A stretch of DNA of 64,000 nt from Pseudomonas sp. LRP2-20 (GCF_024349685.1 NZ_AP025944.1:1804001-1868000); one strand, 5' to 3'; counted from the first letter of the stretch, positions 36,629-46,473 are shown. Notes: a model not told the origin generated them from the sequence alone. Program-made: numbers and translations.

Positions 36629-38593
36629 CTATTCGCTGGTGAGGGCTTTGACCGGGTCGAGTCGGGCGGCTTTGCGGGCCGGCATGAAGCCGAACACGAT
36701 GCCGGTGAGAACGGCGCAGGAGAACGCACCGAGCATGGCGGGCAGGGTGAAGGCCACGGCCACCTTGCCCAGCATCAATGCGCCGCCGATCAGCAGGGCC
36801 AGGCCGATGCCGGCCATGCCGCCGACCATCGACAGCATCACTGCTTCGCTGAGGAACTGGCGCAGGATGTCGTGCTGACGTGCACCGGTGGCCATGCGGA
36901 TGCCGATTTCGCGGGTGCGCTCGCGCACGGTCATGAGCATGATGTTCATCACCCCGATGCCGCCGACCAGCAGCGAGATCGCGGCAATTGCCCCGAGCAT
37001 CAGCGACAGGCTGTTCTGGGTGCGTGCCTCGGCCTGGATCAGTGCGGCCGAGTTGGTCAGTTCGAAATCGTCACGGCCCTGGTGGCGCTGGCGCAGCAGG
37101 TGCTCGACGGCGGCTTCGGTTTCATCGACCCGCGCGGCGTCGACGGCCGCGACGGTGATGTAGTCGGGGTCGCGCTGGCCGAACAGGCGGATCGCCGCTG
37201 CCGAGTAGGGCACGACGATGCGCCCGTCGGCATCCTGGTCGCCGGAGCTCGCGCCTTTGCCGGCAAGTACGCCAATGACCTGGAAGGGCACATTGCCAAT
37301 CAGGATGTACTGGCCGAGCGGGTCGCGCTCAGGGTCGAGCATCTTCTCCCGGACTTTCTGGCCGATCACTGCCACCGCCGCGCCACTGGCTTCGTCGGCG
37401 TCGGTGAAGAACGCCCCTTCGACGGCCGGCCAGTTGAAGATCAGCGGGAACTGGTTGTTGTTGCCGCCCACATAGAAGCGCTGGCTGTTGTTGCCGTGGC
37501 GCACCATCAGCTTTTCGCCCAGCACCGGCATGATCTGCCTGACCTGCGGCAGTTGGCCGATGGCGGCCACGTCATCGAGGGTAATGCTGCCGGCAGGTTG
37601 GCCCAGCGTGGCGGGCTTGCCGTTGAGGTAGAGGATGTTCGAACCGAATGCGGCCATCTGCGCCATCACCTGGCGTTTGCTGCCTTCGCCGACGGCCAGC
37701 ATGACCACCACCGAGGCGACCCCGATGATGATGCCGAGCAGGGTCAGGGCGGTGCGAAAGCGGTTCACCCACATCACCCGCCAGGCGGCTTGCAGGGCTT
37801 CGAGCAGTTCGCCTTTCCAGGCCCCGCGCAGGGTCGCGCCGCAGTCCAGGCGCTGGCGCAGGTCGTCGGCCTGCAGGCCTTGAGCTGCAGCAGCAGGCGC
37901 TTGCCCGGTTGCGGTATCGCTGATCACCTGGCCATCGCGGACTTCGATTACCCGCTGTGCCCGCGCCGCCACCTTGTGGTCGTGGGTGATCAGGATGATC
38001 ACATGGCCCTGGCTGGCCAGTTCGTCGAGCAGCGCCATGACTTCGGTGCCGCTGTGGCTGTCGAGGGCACCCGTGGGTTCGTCGGCGAGGATGATATGGC
38101 CGCCGTTCATCAGCGCCCGGGCGATCGACACCCGTTGCTGCTGGCCACCCGAGAGCTGGTGCGGGCGGTTCGCGCTGCGGCTGGCCAGGCCCAGGCGGGC
38201 GAGCAGGGCGGCGGCGCGGGCATGCCGTTCGCCGGCGGGCGTGCCGGCATAGATGGCCGGCATTTCGACGTTTTCCTGGGCCGAGCCGGAAGGGATCAGA
38301 TGGTAGCCCTGGAACACGAAGCCAAAGGCCTCGCGGCGCAACCAGGCCAATTCATCGTTACCCAGGGTGGCGACGTTCTTGCCGGCGAAGCGGTAGCTGC
38401 CTGAAGTCGGGCGGTCCAGGCAGCCGAGTATGTTCATCAAGGTCGATTTGCCCGAGCCGGAGGCCCCGACGATGGCGACGAATTCCCCAGGGTGGATGCT
38501 CAGGCTGATGCCGCGCAATACATCGACCCGGGGGCTGTCCTGGCCGCCGTAGGATTTGCGGATATCGACCAGCTCGATCAGCGGCGCGCTCAT
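36629..38593 (-). CDS. pvdT: MacB-type ABC transporter of pyoverdine efflux, PvdT
   Basis: A 654-residue fused ATPase/permease. The N-terminal nucleotide-binding domain has Walker [10 protein letters not shown], signature LSGGQQQR and Walker [13 protein letters not shown]; then come TM1 (about residue 275), a large periplasmic domain, and three C-terminal TM helices (the last segments include [24 protein letters not shown]). MacB proteins work as dimers that drive a periplasmic pump by mechanotransmission. It abuts pvdR directly, and the operon is led by a PvdS promoter at 39827-39852. Confidence 0.92.
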   Translation of the reverse strand: MSAPLIELVDIRKSYGGQDSPRVDVLRGISLSIHPGEFVAIVGASGSGKSTLMNILGCLDRPTSGSYRFAGKNVATLGNDELAWLRREAFGFVFQGYHLIPSGSAQENVEMPAIYAGTPAGERHARAAALLARLGLASRSANRPHQLSGGQQQRVSIARALMNGGHIILADEPTGALDSHSGTEVMALLDELASQGHVIILITHDHKVAARAQRVIEVRDGQVISDTATGQAPAAAAQGLQADDLRQRLDCGATLRGAWKGELLEALQAAWRVMWVNRFRTALTLLGIIIGVASVVVMLAVGEGSKRQVMAQMAAFGSNILYLNGKPATLGQPAGSITLDDVAAIGQLPQVRQIMPVLGEKLMVRHGNNSQRFYVGGNNNQFPLIFNWPAVEGAFFTDADEASGAAVAVIGQKVREKMLDPERDPLGQYILIGNVPFQVIGVLAGKGASSGDQDADGRIVVPYSAAAIRLFGQRDPDYITVAAVDAARVDETEAAVEHLLRQRHQGRDDFELTNSAALIQAEARTQNSLSLMLGAIAAISLLVGGIGVMNIMLMTVRERTREIGIRMATGARQHDILRQFLSEAVMLSMVGGMAGIGLALLIGGALMLGKVAVAFTLPAMLGAFSCAVLTGIVFGFMPARKAARLDPVKALTSE

Positions 38594-39760
38594 TCAGCCC
38601 CCACTGGCGCTGGGGGCGCCCATCAGCAGCTGTTCGCCTTCGCTGAGCCCGTCCAGCACCTGGACGCGCAGGCGGTCGCTCAGGCCCGTGCGCACTTGGC
38701 GCTGCACCACCTTACCGTGCGGGTCGAGCACCCGTGCCATGTATTGGCCGCCGTTGTCGTCCAGTGCGGCAAGGGGCACGGTCAGCACCTGGCTGGCCTG
38801 GCCGGCGACGAAGAACACCTGGGTGGTCATGTCGGCCATCAGGGCACCATCCGGGTTGTCGACATCCAGCAGCACGGTGTACTGCACCACCTGATTACCG
38901 GTGCTGCCGGCGCTGGCAGGGCTGCCGCCACCCTGGCTGGCCTGCTCGAGCGGCTTGGGCGGGATCGGCAGAATCTGCCGCACGGTGCTGCTCCAGCGGC
39001 GCTTGCCGCCGGCCAGCGTGGTGAAGTAGGCCGTCATGCCCGGCTTGACCTTGCCGATGTCGGCTTCGGACACCTGGGCCCACACGGTCATCGGCGACAG
39101 CTTGGCGATGCGCAGGATCAGCGGGGTGCGTTGCTGGGCGTTGAGGGTCTGGCCTTCGCGGGCGTCGACGGCCACCACCGTGCCGTCCATCGGCGCATAG
39201 ATGCGCGTGTAGCCCAATTCCGCCTCGTCGCTGCGCAGGCTGGCCTGGGCCTGACGGATCTGGGCCTGGAACATGTCGATACGCGCCTGGGTGACCTTGA
39301 GCTGGGCGGCAGCGGCCTGTACGTCTTCATCCCGGGTGGCGCCGGCAGCGGCAAGATCACGTTGGCGCTTGAGTTGCTGGCTGGCCAGCTCGAACTGCGC
39401 ACGCTGCTCGGCGAGCTGGGCCTTGAGGTTGTCGATCGAGAAGCGCCCGGCATCCAGCCGCGCCTGCTGGGTGGAGGGGTCGATCTCGACCAGCAGTTGG
39501 CCCTTGCGCACCCGGTCGCCCGCTTCCACGTGCAAGGTACGGATCTGCCCCGAGGCCTGGGCGCCCACATCCACGTAACGCCGGGGTTGCAAGGTGCCCA
39601 GGGCTGTCACGCTGCTTTCGATGTCTGCCCGCGTGACCGTGACGGTACCGAGCGGTTGCGCGCCGAAGGGCAGGGTTTGCCAGGCCAGCAGGCAGCCCAG
39701 GCTCAGCAGGCCCACGCCGGCGAAGGTGAGCCGGCGGCGGGGGGAGGATAAACGGCTCAT
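38594..39760 (-). CDS. pvdR: Periplasmic adaptor of pyoverdine efflux, PvdR
   Basis: A 388-residue MacA-type membrane fusion protein: N-terminal membrane anchor (FAGVGLLSLGCLLAWQTLPFG), lipoyl half-motifs (VDVGAQASGQIRTLHVEAGDRVRKGQLLVEID and YTRIYAPMDGTVV), an alpha-hairpin in between and a beta-barrel region. It bridges PvdT and OpmQ. It is first gene of the pvdRT-opmQ operon, divergent from fpvI. Confidence 0.92.
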   Translation of the reverse strand: MSRLSSPRRRLTFAGVGLLSLGCLLAWQTLPFGAQPLGTVTVTRADIESSVTALGTLQPRRYVDVGAQASGQIRTLHVEAGDRVRKGQLLVEIDPSTQQARLDAGRFSIDNLKAQLAEQRAQFELASQQLKRQRDLAAAGATRDEDVQAAAAQLKVTQARIDMFQAQIRQAQASLRSDEAELGYTRIYAPMDGTVVAVDAREGQTLNAQQRTPLILRIAKLSPMTVWAQVSEADIGKVKPGMTAYFTTLAGGKRRWSSTVRQILPIPPKPLEQASQGGGSPASAGSTGNQVVQYTVLLDVDNPDGALMADMTTQVFFVAGQASQVLTVPLAALDDNGGQYMARVLDPHGKVVQRQVRTGLSDRLRVQVLDGLSEGEQLLMGAPSASGG

Positions 39761-39826
39761 GCGGACTTCCAGCCTGGGTAGTGGTCACGCGCTGCCAATC
39801 GTGGTGCGCACCGAAGTCCCAGATAA

Positions 39827-39852
39827 ACGAAGGCTGGCCAGGCGGATTTAGC
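39827..39852 (-). promoter_or_regulatory. PvdS-dependent promoter of pvdRT-opmQ
   Basis: On the reverse strand GCTAAATCC carries TAAAT at 39850-39846 and CGT at 39829-39827, spaced by N16. It lies about 67-90 bases upstream of the pvdR start codon. Confidence 0.85.
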
Positions 39853-39882
39853 CTGATCGCGTGGGTGGCAGGTCTGTTGCTG

Positions 39883-39905
39883 AGAATAGTTATAATTTGT
39901 ACTAT
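39883..39905 (+). promoter_or_regulatory. Possible Fur box upstream of fpvI
   Basis: An AT-rich stretch GAGAATAGTTATAATTTGT matches the Fur 19-mer at about 11 of 19 positions, embedded in an imperfect palindrome ending ACTATC. It lies about 60-80 bases before the fpvI start, where Fur control is expected, but the match is weak. Confidence 0.4.
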
Positions 39906-39964
39906 CACAGCCCGGTGTCACTCAGGCCCGCACGTGGGTTGCAAGGACGATTTCAGGTGCTGTT

Positions 39965-40441
39965 GTGGAACATTACTATCGCGAACTGGTGAGCTTCCTT
40001 AGTGCGCGCCTGGGCAATCGCCAGGCGGCGGAGGACGTTGCCCACGATGCCTATCTGCGGGTGCTGGAGCGTACCGAAGGCGGGCTGATCGAGCATCCGC
40101 GAGCGTTTCTCTACCGTACCGCGCTCAACCTGGTGATCGACCGGCACCGGCGCCACCAGGTGCGCCAGGCCGAGTCGCTGGATGCGCTGGATGCCGATGG
40201 GCGCTTTCTCAGCGCAGAACTGCAGCACGACATGCAACTCGACCAGCGCCTGGCCATGATGCAAAAGGCCCTGGATGAACTGAGCAAGGTGTGCCGGGAC
40301 TGCTTTTTGTTGCGCAAACTCGATGGTCTGTCACACCAGCAGATTGCAGAACGCCTGGGTATTTCCCGCAGCCTGGTGGAAAAGCACATCGTCAACGCCA
40401 TGAAGCATTGCCGTGTGCGCATGCGGCAGTGGGAGTCCTGA
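39965..40441 (+). CDS. fpvI: FecI-type ECF sigma factor, FpvI-like
   Basis: A 158-residue iron-transport ECF sigma factor: region 2 (GNRQAAEDVAHDAYLRVLER, HPRAFLYRTALNLVIDRHRR) and region 4 (LDGLSHQQIAERLGISRSLVEKHIVNAM). Placement next to pvdR, divergent, fits FpvI, which in pseudomonads drives the ferripyoverdine receptor gene fpvA. The start is GTG at 39965. Neither the anti-sigma FpvR nor the receptor FpvA is adjacent, so the controlling partners must lie outside the window. Confidence 0.82.
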   Translation: MEHYYRELVSFLSARLGNRQAAEDVAHDAYLRVLERTEGGLIEHPRAFLYRTALNLVIDRHRRHQVRQAESLDALDADGRFLSAELQHDMQLDQRLAMMQKALDELSKVCRDCFLLRKLDGLSHQQIAERLGISRSLVEKHIVNAMKHCRVRMRQWES

Positions 40442-40612
40442 ATCCAGGGTGAAGGGCGGGTGAAAATTCTGTGTGATGGCCACTTGATTTCTCCCGGTTT
40501 CCCGACAACTATCTAAATTGACCCCTCCAGGCGCAGCCCTGGTGGTTGCCTGTTGCTGGCGCAGTTTGGTCAGGGAACTGTCCCTCATTCACCTGACGGC
40601 CCAGGTCCGACA

Positions 40613-41092
40613 ATGACAAACAAGACCCTGCGCATCCTGATTGCCGATGAGCACCCGCACCAGCGCCTGCAGCTGGAAAAACTGCTCAATGGCCTTGGCT
40701 ATTACCGGATTGCCCCGGTCGAGTCCTTTGACGAGTTGCAGCGCCTGGTGCAGTGCGCCATGCAACCGTTCAACCTGCTGTTGGGCAACATCGAGCTGGC
40801 CAGCCATGCCGGTGTCGACCTGGCACGGTTCTGCCGGGTCAGTACGCAGATCCAGCACGCCCTGCTTTACCATTCGCAACACCTGAAAGTGCCTGTCGTG
40901 CCGCAGACCGAGCGCCAGGCCGTCAGTGTGAGCCTGCCACAGGTGCCGGACAACGACGCGCTGCAATCTTTCATGGCGATCATCGACAGCCCTGTGCTGG
41001 TCGGCAAGATTGCCCTGCCTTCCGGGCTGGCGGGTGGCGCGGTGCATGCGCGCAAGCCAAGGAACTTCGGCCACACCGTCTTCAGCCGTTAG
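40613..41092 (+). CDS. Orphan CheY-like pseudo-receiver protein
   Basis: A 159-residue protein whose first 120 residues follow the receiver fold (LRILIADEHPHQRLQLEKLLNGLGY, then FNLLLGNIEL). The acidic pair is kept (Asp12, Glu13), but the phospho-acceptor position reads Asn59 instead of Asp, so ordinary phosphorylation is not expected. No output domain is present; the tail (GGAVHARKPRNFGHTVFSR) is basic and unassigned. The ATG at 40613 starts the fold. It follows fpvI by about 170 bases on the same strand. Role unknown. Confidence 0.75.
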   Translation: MTNKTLRILIADEHPHQRLQLEKLLNGLGYYRIAPVESFDELQRLVQCAMQPFNLLLGNIELASHAGVDLARFCRVSTQIQHALLYHSQHLKVPVVPQTERQAVSVSLPQVPDNDALQSFMAIIDSPVLVGKIALPSGLAGGAVHARKPRNFGHTVFSR

Positions 41093-41162
41093 TGGCGTTG
41101 CTGGGGCAAGGCGGCGGGCATTTGCTATCCTCTTGCCCTTTGCCGATCTGCGGACCCCTGCC

Positions 41163-42488
41163 ATGACTGCCATCGATACCGCTCGCCCGCCCCGGTTCAG
41201 CCGCGCCGACCACCGGACCCTGGGCCTGGCGGCATTGGGCGGCGCGTTGGAAATCTACGATTTCATCATCTTCGTGTTCTTTGCCCTGACCCTCAGCCAG
41301 CTGTTCTTCCCACCGCAAATGCCCGAGTGGCTGCGCCTGCTGCAGAGCTTCGGCATATTCGTCACCGGCTACCTGGCGCGACCGCTGGGTGGCATCCTGA
41401 TGGCCCATTTTGCCGACCACCTCGGGCGCAAGCGGGTGTTCAGCCTGAGCATCCTGATGATGGCCTTGCCGTGCCTGCTGATCGGGGTGATGCCGACCTA
41501 TGCCGACATTGGCTATGCGGCACCGTTGATCCTGCTGGCGCTGCGCATCCTGCAGGGCGCCGCCGTGGGCGGCGAGGTGCCGAGCGCCTGGACCTTCGTC
41601 GCCGAGCACGCGCCAAGCGGGCGTCGTGGCTATGCCTTGGGCTTCCTGCAGGCGGGGCTGACCTTCGGCTACTTGCTGGGGGCACTGACGGCGACGCTGC
41701 TGGCGCATGTGTACACGGCGCAGGAGATTCTCGATTACGCCTGGCGCTACCCGTTCCTGCTGGGTGGGGTGTTTGGCGTGATTGGTGTGTGGCTGCGCCG
41801 CTGGCTCAGCGAGACGCCGGTGTTTCTGGCCTTGCGCGAGCGTCAGGAGCAGCCGGTGCGGTTTCCGCTGCGACGGGTGCTGGGCGAGCACCGTTCGGCG
41901 TTGATCCCGGCGGCGCTACTGACCTGCGTGCTGACTTCCGCGGTGGTGGTGCTGGTGGTGATTACCCCGACGGTGATGCAGCAGCGCTTTGGCATGACGG
42001 CGGGGCATACCTTTGCCCTGAGCAGCGTGGGCATCGTCTTTCTCAATATCGGCTGCGTGCTGGCCGGGTTGCTGGTCGACCGCCTGGGTGCCTGGCGCGC
42101 ACTGATGATCTACAGCCTGCTGCTGCCCCTGGGTATCGGTGCGTTGTACGCCAGCCTGGTGGGGCAGTGGGGCATGACCTGGCTGGCCTATGCGCTGGCA
42201 GGGTTGGCTTGTGGCGTGGTTGGAGTGGTGCCGTCGGTGATGGTTGGACTGTTCCCGGCCGAGATCCGCGTTTCGGGGATTTCCTTCACGTACAACGTGG
42301 CCTACGCACTGTGGGCCAGCACCACGCCGCTGGCGCTGATTGCGCTGATGCCCTGGAGCCCGTGGGTGTGTGTCGGCTTTTGCCTGATCATGGGTACCGT
42401 GGGGCTGCTGACCGCGTTGTACTTCGGGCGTCGTGAGCCGTTGGCGTTTGCCGGCGAGCCGATGCCGGTCATGTGTGCTGACAAGTAG
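41163..42488 (+). CDS. MFS transporter, metabolite:H+ symporter (MHS) family
   Basis: A 441-residue, 12-span transporter. It shows the MHS features ALEIYDFIIFVFFA in TM1, the loop 2-3 motif GGILMAHFADHLGRKRVF and RILQGAAVGGEVPSAWTFVAEHAP. MHS members take up organic acids, proline or betaines with protons; the substrate here is not evident. The ATG at 41163 begins the family N-terminus; the longer open frame upstream overlaps the preceding gene. A strong hairpin terminator follows 16 bases after the stop. Confidence 0.85.
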   Translation: MTAIDTARPPRFSRADHRTLGLAALGGALEIYDFIIFVFFALTLSQLFFPPQMPEWLRLLQSFGIFVTGYLARPLGGILMAHFADHLGRKRVFSLSILMMALPCLLIGVMPTYADIGYAAPLILLALRILQGAAVGGEVPSAWTFVAEHAPSGRRGYALGFLQAGLTFGYLLGALTATLLAHVYTAQEILDYAWRYPFLLGGVFGVIGVWLRRWLSETPVFLALRERQEQPVRFPLRRVLGEHRSALIPAALLTCVLTSAVVVLVVITPTVMQQRFGMTAGHTFALSSVGIVFLNIGCVLAGLLVDRLGAWRALMIYSLLLPLGIGALYASLVGQWGMTWLAYALAGLACGVVGVVPSVMVGLFPAEIRVSGISFTYNVAYALWASTTPLALIALMPWSPWVCVGFCLIMGTVGLLTALYFGRREPLAFAGEPMPVMCADK

Positions 42489-42503
42489 CTGCCGCCGATA
42501 CAG

Positions 42504-42540
42504 AAAAGCCCCCGGCTCTCACGAACCGGGGGCTTTTTGT
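42504..42540. terminator. Bidirectional terminator between the MHS transporter and etf-QO
   Basis: AAAAGCCCCCGG / CCGGGGGCTTTTT stem with A-run before and T-run after, between convergent genes, so it can serve both strands. Confidence 0.92.
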
Positions 42541-42558
42541 TGCTGCAAGGGCAGCGGC

Positions 42559-44223
42559 TTACATGTTCGGGTAGTTCGGCCCGCCAGCGCCTTCAGGGGT
42601 GACCCAGGTGATGTTCTGGGCCGGGTCCTTGATGTCGCAGGTCTTGCAGTGCACGCAGTTCTGCGCGTTGATCTGGAAGCGCTTGCTGCCGTCTTCCTGG
42701 CTGACCACTTCATACACGCCTGCCGGGCAGTAGCGCTGGGCCGGCTCGTCGTACAGCGGCAGGTTGCTGGCAATCGGCACGTTCGGGTCGGTCAGCTTCA
42801 GGTGGCAGGGTTGTTCCTCTTCGTGGTTGGTGCTGGAGAGGAATACCGAGCTGAGCTTGTCGAAGCTGAGCTTGCCGTCCGGTTTCGGGTAGTCGATCTT
42901 CTTCGACTCGGCGGCGAGCTTGAGACAGGCGTAGTCAGGCTTGGTGTCGTGCAGGGTGAATGGCAGCTTGCCGCCGAACCAGTTCTGGTCGACATAGTTG
43001 AAGGCCGCGCCAAGCAGCGGGCCGAACTTGTGCATGGCCGGGCCGAAGTTGCGGCTGGCGAACAGTTCTTCATAGAGCCAGCTGGCCTTGAAGGCACTGA
43101 CATAGCCGTTGAGCTGGTCACCGCCCTCGCTGCCGGCGATCAGTGCATCGGCGACGGCTTCGGCAGCGAGCATGCCGGACTTCATCGCCGTGTGGCTGCC
43201 TTTGATCTTGGCGAAGTTCAGGGTGCCGAGGTCGCAGCCGATCAGCGCGCCGCCGTTGAAGACCATCTTCGGCAGCGAGTTGAAGCCGCCTTTGCAGATG
43301 GCGCGGGCACCGTAGCTGATGCGCTTGCCACCTTCGAGGTACTGGCTCATCACCGGGTGGTGCTTGAGGCGCTGGAACTCGTCGAACGGCGACAGGTACG
43401 GGTTGGCGTAGGAGAGGTCGACGATCAGGCCGACCACCACCTGGTTGTTTTCCAGGTGATAGAGGAACGAGCCGCCGGTGTTGTCCTTGGCCATCACGTC
43501 CAGCGGCCAGCCAGCGGTGTGCACCACCAGGCCTTGCTCGTGCTTGGCCGGGTCGATTTCCCAGATTTCCTTGAGGCCGATGCCGTAGTGCTGGACGTCG
43601 GACTCGTTGTCGAGGTCGAAGCGCTTGATCAGCTGCTTGCCGATGTGGCCGCGGCAGCCTTCGGCGAACAGGGTGTACTTGGCGCGCAGTTCCATGCCCG
43701 GGGTGTACAGGCCGTCCTTCGGGTTGCCTTCGCGGTCGACACCCAGGTCGCCGGTGATGATGCCGCGGACCACGCCGTTTTCATCGAACAGCGCTTCCTG
43801 GGCGGCGAAGCCAGGGTAGATTTCCACGCCCAGGTTTTCGGCCTGCTGGGCCAGCCAGCGGCACAGGTTGCCCAGCGAGATGATGTAGTTACCCTGGTTG
43901 TGCATGGTCTTGGGCACGAACAGGTCCGGGACCTTGGTCGAGCTGCCGGCGTCCTTGAGCACGTAGATATCGTCGCGCTTCACTTCGGTGTTCAGCGGTG
44001 CGCCGAGCGCTTTCCAGTCGGGGAACAGCTCGTTCAGGGCGCGGGGTTCGAACACCGCACCGGAAAGAATATGAGCACCCACTTCGGAGCCTTTTTCCAC
44101 CACGCAGACGCTGATCTCGCTACCGGCTTCGGCGGCCTTCTGCTTCAGTCGGCAGGCGGCGGACAGGCCCGCGGGGCCTGCACCGACGATGACCACGTCG
44201 AATTCCATGTATTCGCGTTCCAC
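42559..44223 (-). CDS. Electron transfer flavoprotein-ubiquinone oxidoreductase
   Basis: A 554-residue membrane-associated enzyme that takes electrons from ETF (fatty-acid and amino-acid dehydrogenases) to ubiquinone. Visible are the FAD fold (VVIVGAGPAGLSAACRL), a second FAD motif, and the C-terminal 4Fe-4S site (YCPAGVYEV, NCVHCKTCDIKDP). The start is GTG at 44223 (MEREYMEFDVV) with AGGAGA six bases upstream; ATG codons further up lack spacing. It is divergent from etfBA, its electron donor, with a sigma-70 promoter and PsrA-type site between. Confidence 0.95.
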   Translation of the reverse strand: MEREYMEFDVVIVGAGPAGLSAACRLKQKAAEAGSEISVCVVEKGSEVGAHILSGAVFEPRALNELFPDWKALGAPLNTEVKRDDIYVLKDAGSSTKVPDLFVPKTMHNQGNYIISLGNLCRWLAQQAENLGVEIYPGFAAQEALFDENGVVRGIITGDLGVDREGNPKDGLYTPGMELRAKYTLFAEGCRGHIGKQLIKRFDLDNESDVQHYGIGLKEIWEIDPAKHEQGLVVHTAGWPLDVMAKDNTGGSFLYHLENNQVVVGLIVDLSYANPYLSPFDEFQRLKHHPVMSQYLEGGKRISYGARAICKGGFNSLPKMVFNGGALIGCDLGTLNFAKIKGSHTAMKSGMLAAEAVADALIAGSEGGDQLNGYVSAFKASWLYEELFASRNFGPAMHKFGPLLGAAFNYVDQNWFGGKLPFTLHDTKPDYACLKLAAESKKIDYPKPDGKLSFDKLSSVFLSSTNHEEEQPCHLKLTDPNVPIASNLPLYDEPAQRYCPAGVYEVVSQEDGSKRFQINAQNCVHCKTCDIKDPAQNITWVTPEGAGGPNYPNM

Positions 44224-44352
44224 AGGTTCTCTCCTACTCATCAAGGCTCGTGCTGTTGCTTTGTCTTATGGGTGCTTGCGTGCAGCGGCGCTTCACTGGC
44301 GCGAAACTGTAGCTACGCAATGGACGGACTACACCGTTTTGTCTTGGCGCGC

Positions 44353-44381
44353 ATTATATCTACACCACTTGGCGGGTCCAA
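44353..44381 (-). promoter_or_regulatory. Sigma-70 promoter of etf-QO
   Basis: On the reverse strand TTGGAC (44381-44376), N17, TATAAT (44358-44353). The -35 is three bases from a PsrA-type operator. Confidence 0.75.
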
Positions 44382-44383
44382 TA

Positions 44384-44397
44384 CAAACGTTTGTTTG
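44384..44397. promoter_or_regulatory. PsrA-type operator at etf-QO
   Basis: CAAACGTTTGTTTG, i.e. CAAAC-N4-GTTTG, the motif reported for the TetR-family fatty-acid sensor PsrA. It lies just upstream of the etf-QO -35 hexamer. In P. aeruginosa the etf genes belong to the PsrA regulon. Confidence 0.65.
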
Positions 44398-44772
44398 AAT
44401 TTGCCGGAGCCCAGTAAAATCACAGGAACGCGGCTGGAAGGTGACCGATTTGCCGTATTGACCGGATTGGGTGTTACGGTCAAGATACGAGCGGTTTTAC
44501 GTTCGCCGTAGGCTTGCAGCCGGGCGCAGGTACACCTCTAAAGACCAGGTGTGGAGCAGGGTTGTCGGTATGAAAACCGGTTTGTAGTGGAGTTTACACG
44601 CCACGACAGAAAATGACCCGTGGGTATTTGCCGCAACAGTCGCGACAAGACTGTTCGGTCACCATGAACTTTGCCCCTTCCGGTACGTTTTTAGAGGTGC
44701 CCTTGTACCCACGCGCATCGCCGGGCTCTGCCCCAGGCGACTATCTATTCACCGGAGAGTAACGAGGAATCC
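44398..44772. other. Leader region of etfBA (non-coding)
   Basis: About 375 bases with no supported gene. A pair of short segments, CACCTCTAAA near 44532 and TTTTTAGAGGTG near 44689, are complementary and could fold the leader. GGAGAG at about 44754 is close to the ribosome site of etfB. I could not place its promoter with confidence. Confidence 0.5.
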
Positions 44773-45522
44773 ATGAAGGTTCTTGTAGCTGTCAAACGAG
44801 TGGTCGACTACAACGTCAAGGTTCGCGTCAAGGCGGACAACTCCGGCGTCGACCTTGCTAACGTCAAGATGTCCATGAACCCCTTCTGCGAAATCGCCGT
44901 GGAAGAAGCCGTACGCCTGAAGGAAAAGGGCGTCGCGACCGAGATCGTTGTCGTCTCCGTCGGCCCGACCACTGCCCAGGAGCAGCTGCGTACTGCCCTG
45001 GCCCTGGGTGCCGATCGCGCCATCCTGGTCGAAGCCGCTGACGAGCTGAACTCCCTGGCCGTGGCCAAGGCGCTGAAGGCCGTTGTCGACAAGGAGCAGC
45101 CACAGCTGGTGATCCTCGGCAAGCAGGCCATCGACAGTGACAACAACCAGACCGGCCAGATGCTGGCTGCGCTGACCGGCTACGCCCAGGGCACCTTCGC
45201 CTCCAAGGTTGAAGTGGCTGGCGACAAGCTGAACGTCACCCGTGAAATCGACGGCGGCCTGCAGACCGTTGCACTGAACCTGCCAGCCATCGTCACCACT
45301 GACCTGCGCCTGAACGAGCCACGCTACGCGTCGCTGCCGAACATCATGAAGGCCAAGAAGAAGCCGCTGGAGACCGTTACTCCAGACGCGCTGGGCGTTT
45401 CCCTCGCCTCCACCAACAAGACCCTGAAGGTTGAAGCCCCGGCTGCCCGCAGCGCTGGCATCAAGGTCAAATCGGTGGCCGAACTGGTCGAGAAGCTGAA
45501 GAACGAAGCGAAGGTAATCTAA
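44773..45522 (+). CDS. etfB: Electron transfer flavoprotein beta subunit
   Basis: A 249-residue protein ([20 protein letters not shown]) with the ETF-beta signature around [20 protein letters not shown]. It pairs with EtfA to hold FAD and AMP and collects electrons from acyl-CoA and other dehydrogenases. GAGAGTAACGAGG precedes the ATG. It is directly followed by etfA without a gap. Confidence 0.96.
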   Translation: MKVLVAVKRVVDYNVKVRVKADNSGVDLANVKMSMNPFCEIAVEEAVRLKEKGVATEIVVVSVGPTTAQEQLRTALALGADRAILVEAADELNSLAVAKALKAVVDKEQPQLVILGKQAIDSDNNQTGQMLAALTGYAQGTFASKVEVAGDKLNVTREIDGGLQTVALNLPAIVTTDLRLNEPRYASLPNIMKAKKKPLETVTPDALGVSLASTNKTLKVEAPAARSAGIKVKSVAELVEKLKNEAKVI

Positions 45523-46452
45523 ATGACTATCCTGGTTGTCGCTGAATACGAAAACGGTGCCGTAGCCCCGGCCACCCTGAACACTGTCGCCGCTGCCGCC
45601 AAGATCGGTGGTGATGTGCACGTGCTGGTCGCTGGCCAGAACGTCGGTGGCGTCGCCGAATCCGCCGCCAAGATCGCTGGCGTGGCCAAGGTGCTGGTTG
45701 CCGATAACGCCGCCTACGCCCACGTGCTGCCGGAAAACGTCGCGCCGCTGATCGTCGAACTGGCCAAGGGCTACAGCCACGTGCTGGCCCCAGCCACCAC
45801 CAACGGCAAGAACATTCTGCCGCGCGTTGCCGCGCTGCTGGACGTCGACCAGATCTCCGAGATCATCTCGGTCGAATCGGCCGACACCTTCAAGCGCCCG
45901 ATCTACGCAGGTAACGCCATTGCCACCGTGCAATCGAGCGCAGCCATCAAGGTCATCACCGTGCGTACCACCGGTTTCGACGCCGTGGCTGCCGAAGGTG
46001 GCTCGGCTGCCGTGGAAGCAGTAGCGGCTGCGCATAACGCCGGCATCTCGGCCTTTGTTGGCGAAGAACTGGCCAAGTCCGACCGCCCAGAGCTGACCGC
46101 TGCCAAGATCGTCGTTTCCGGCGGCCGTGGCATGGGTAACGGTGACAACTTCAAGCACCTGTACAGCCTGGCCGACAAGCTCGGCGCTGCCGTCGGTGCC
46201 TCGCGCGCCGCGGTCGACGCCGGCTTCGTACCGAACGACATGCAGGTCGGCCAGACCGGCAAGATCGTTGCGCCACAGCTGTACATCGCCGTCGGTATCT
46301 CCGGCGCGATCCAGCACCTGGCCGGCATGAAGGATTCCAAGGTGATCGTCGCGATCAACAAGGATGAAGAAGCGCCGATCTTCCAGGTGGCTGATTACGG
46401 CCTGGTTGCCGACCTGTTCGAAGCTGTTCCAGAGCTGGAAAAGCTGGTCTGA
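45523..46452 (+). CDS. etfA: Electron transfer flavoprotein alpha subunit
   Basis: A 309-residue protein with the FAD-binding C-terminal domain ([63 protein letters not shown]). It forms the ETF heterodimer with EtfB and passes electrons to the divergent etf-QO product. A strong terminator follows. Confidence 0.96.
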   Translation: MTILVVAEYENGAVAPATLNTVAAAAKIGGDVHVLVAGQNVGGVAESAAKIAGVAKVLVADNAAYAHVLPENVAPLIVELAKGYSHVLAPATTNGKNILPRVAALLDVDQISEIISVESADTFKRPIYAGNAIATVQSSAAIKVITVRTTGFDAVAAEGGSAAVEAVAAAHNAGISAFVGEELAKSDRPELTAAKIVVSGGRGMGNGDNFKHLYSLADKLGAAVGASRAAVDAGFVPNDMQVGQTGKIVAPQLYIAVGISGAIQHLAGMKDSKVIVAINKDEEAPIFQVADYGLVADLFEAVPELEKLV

Positions 46453-46473
46453 TCCGCCGGCTTCACTTATAAA

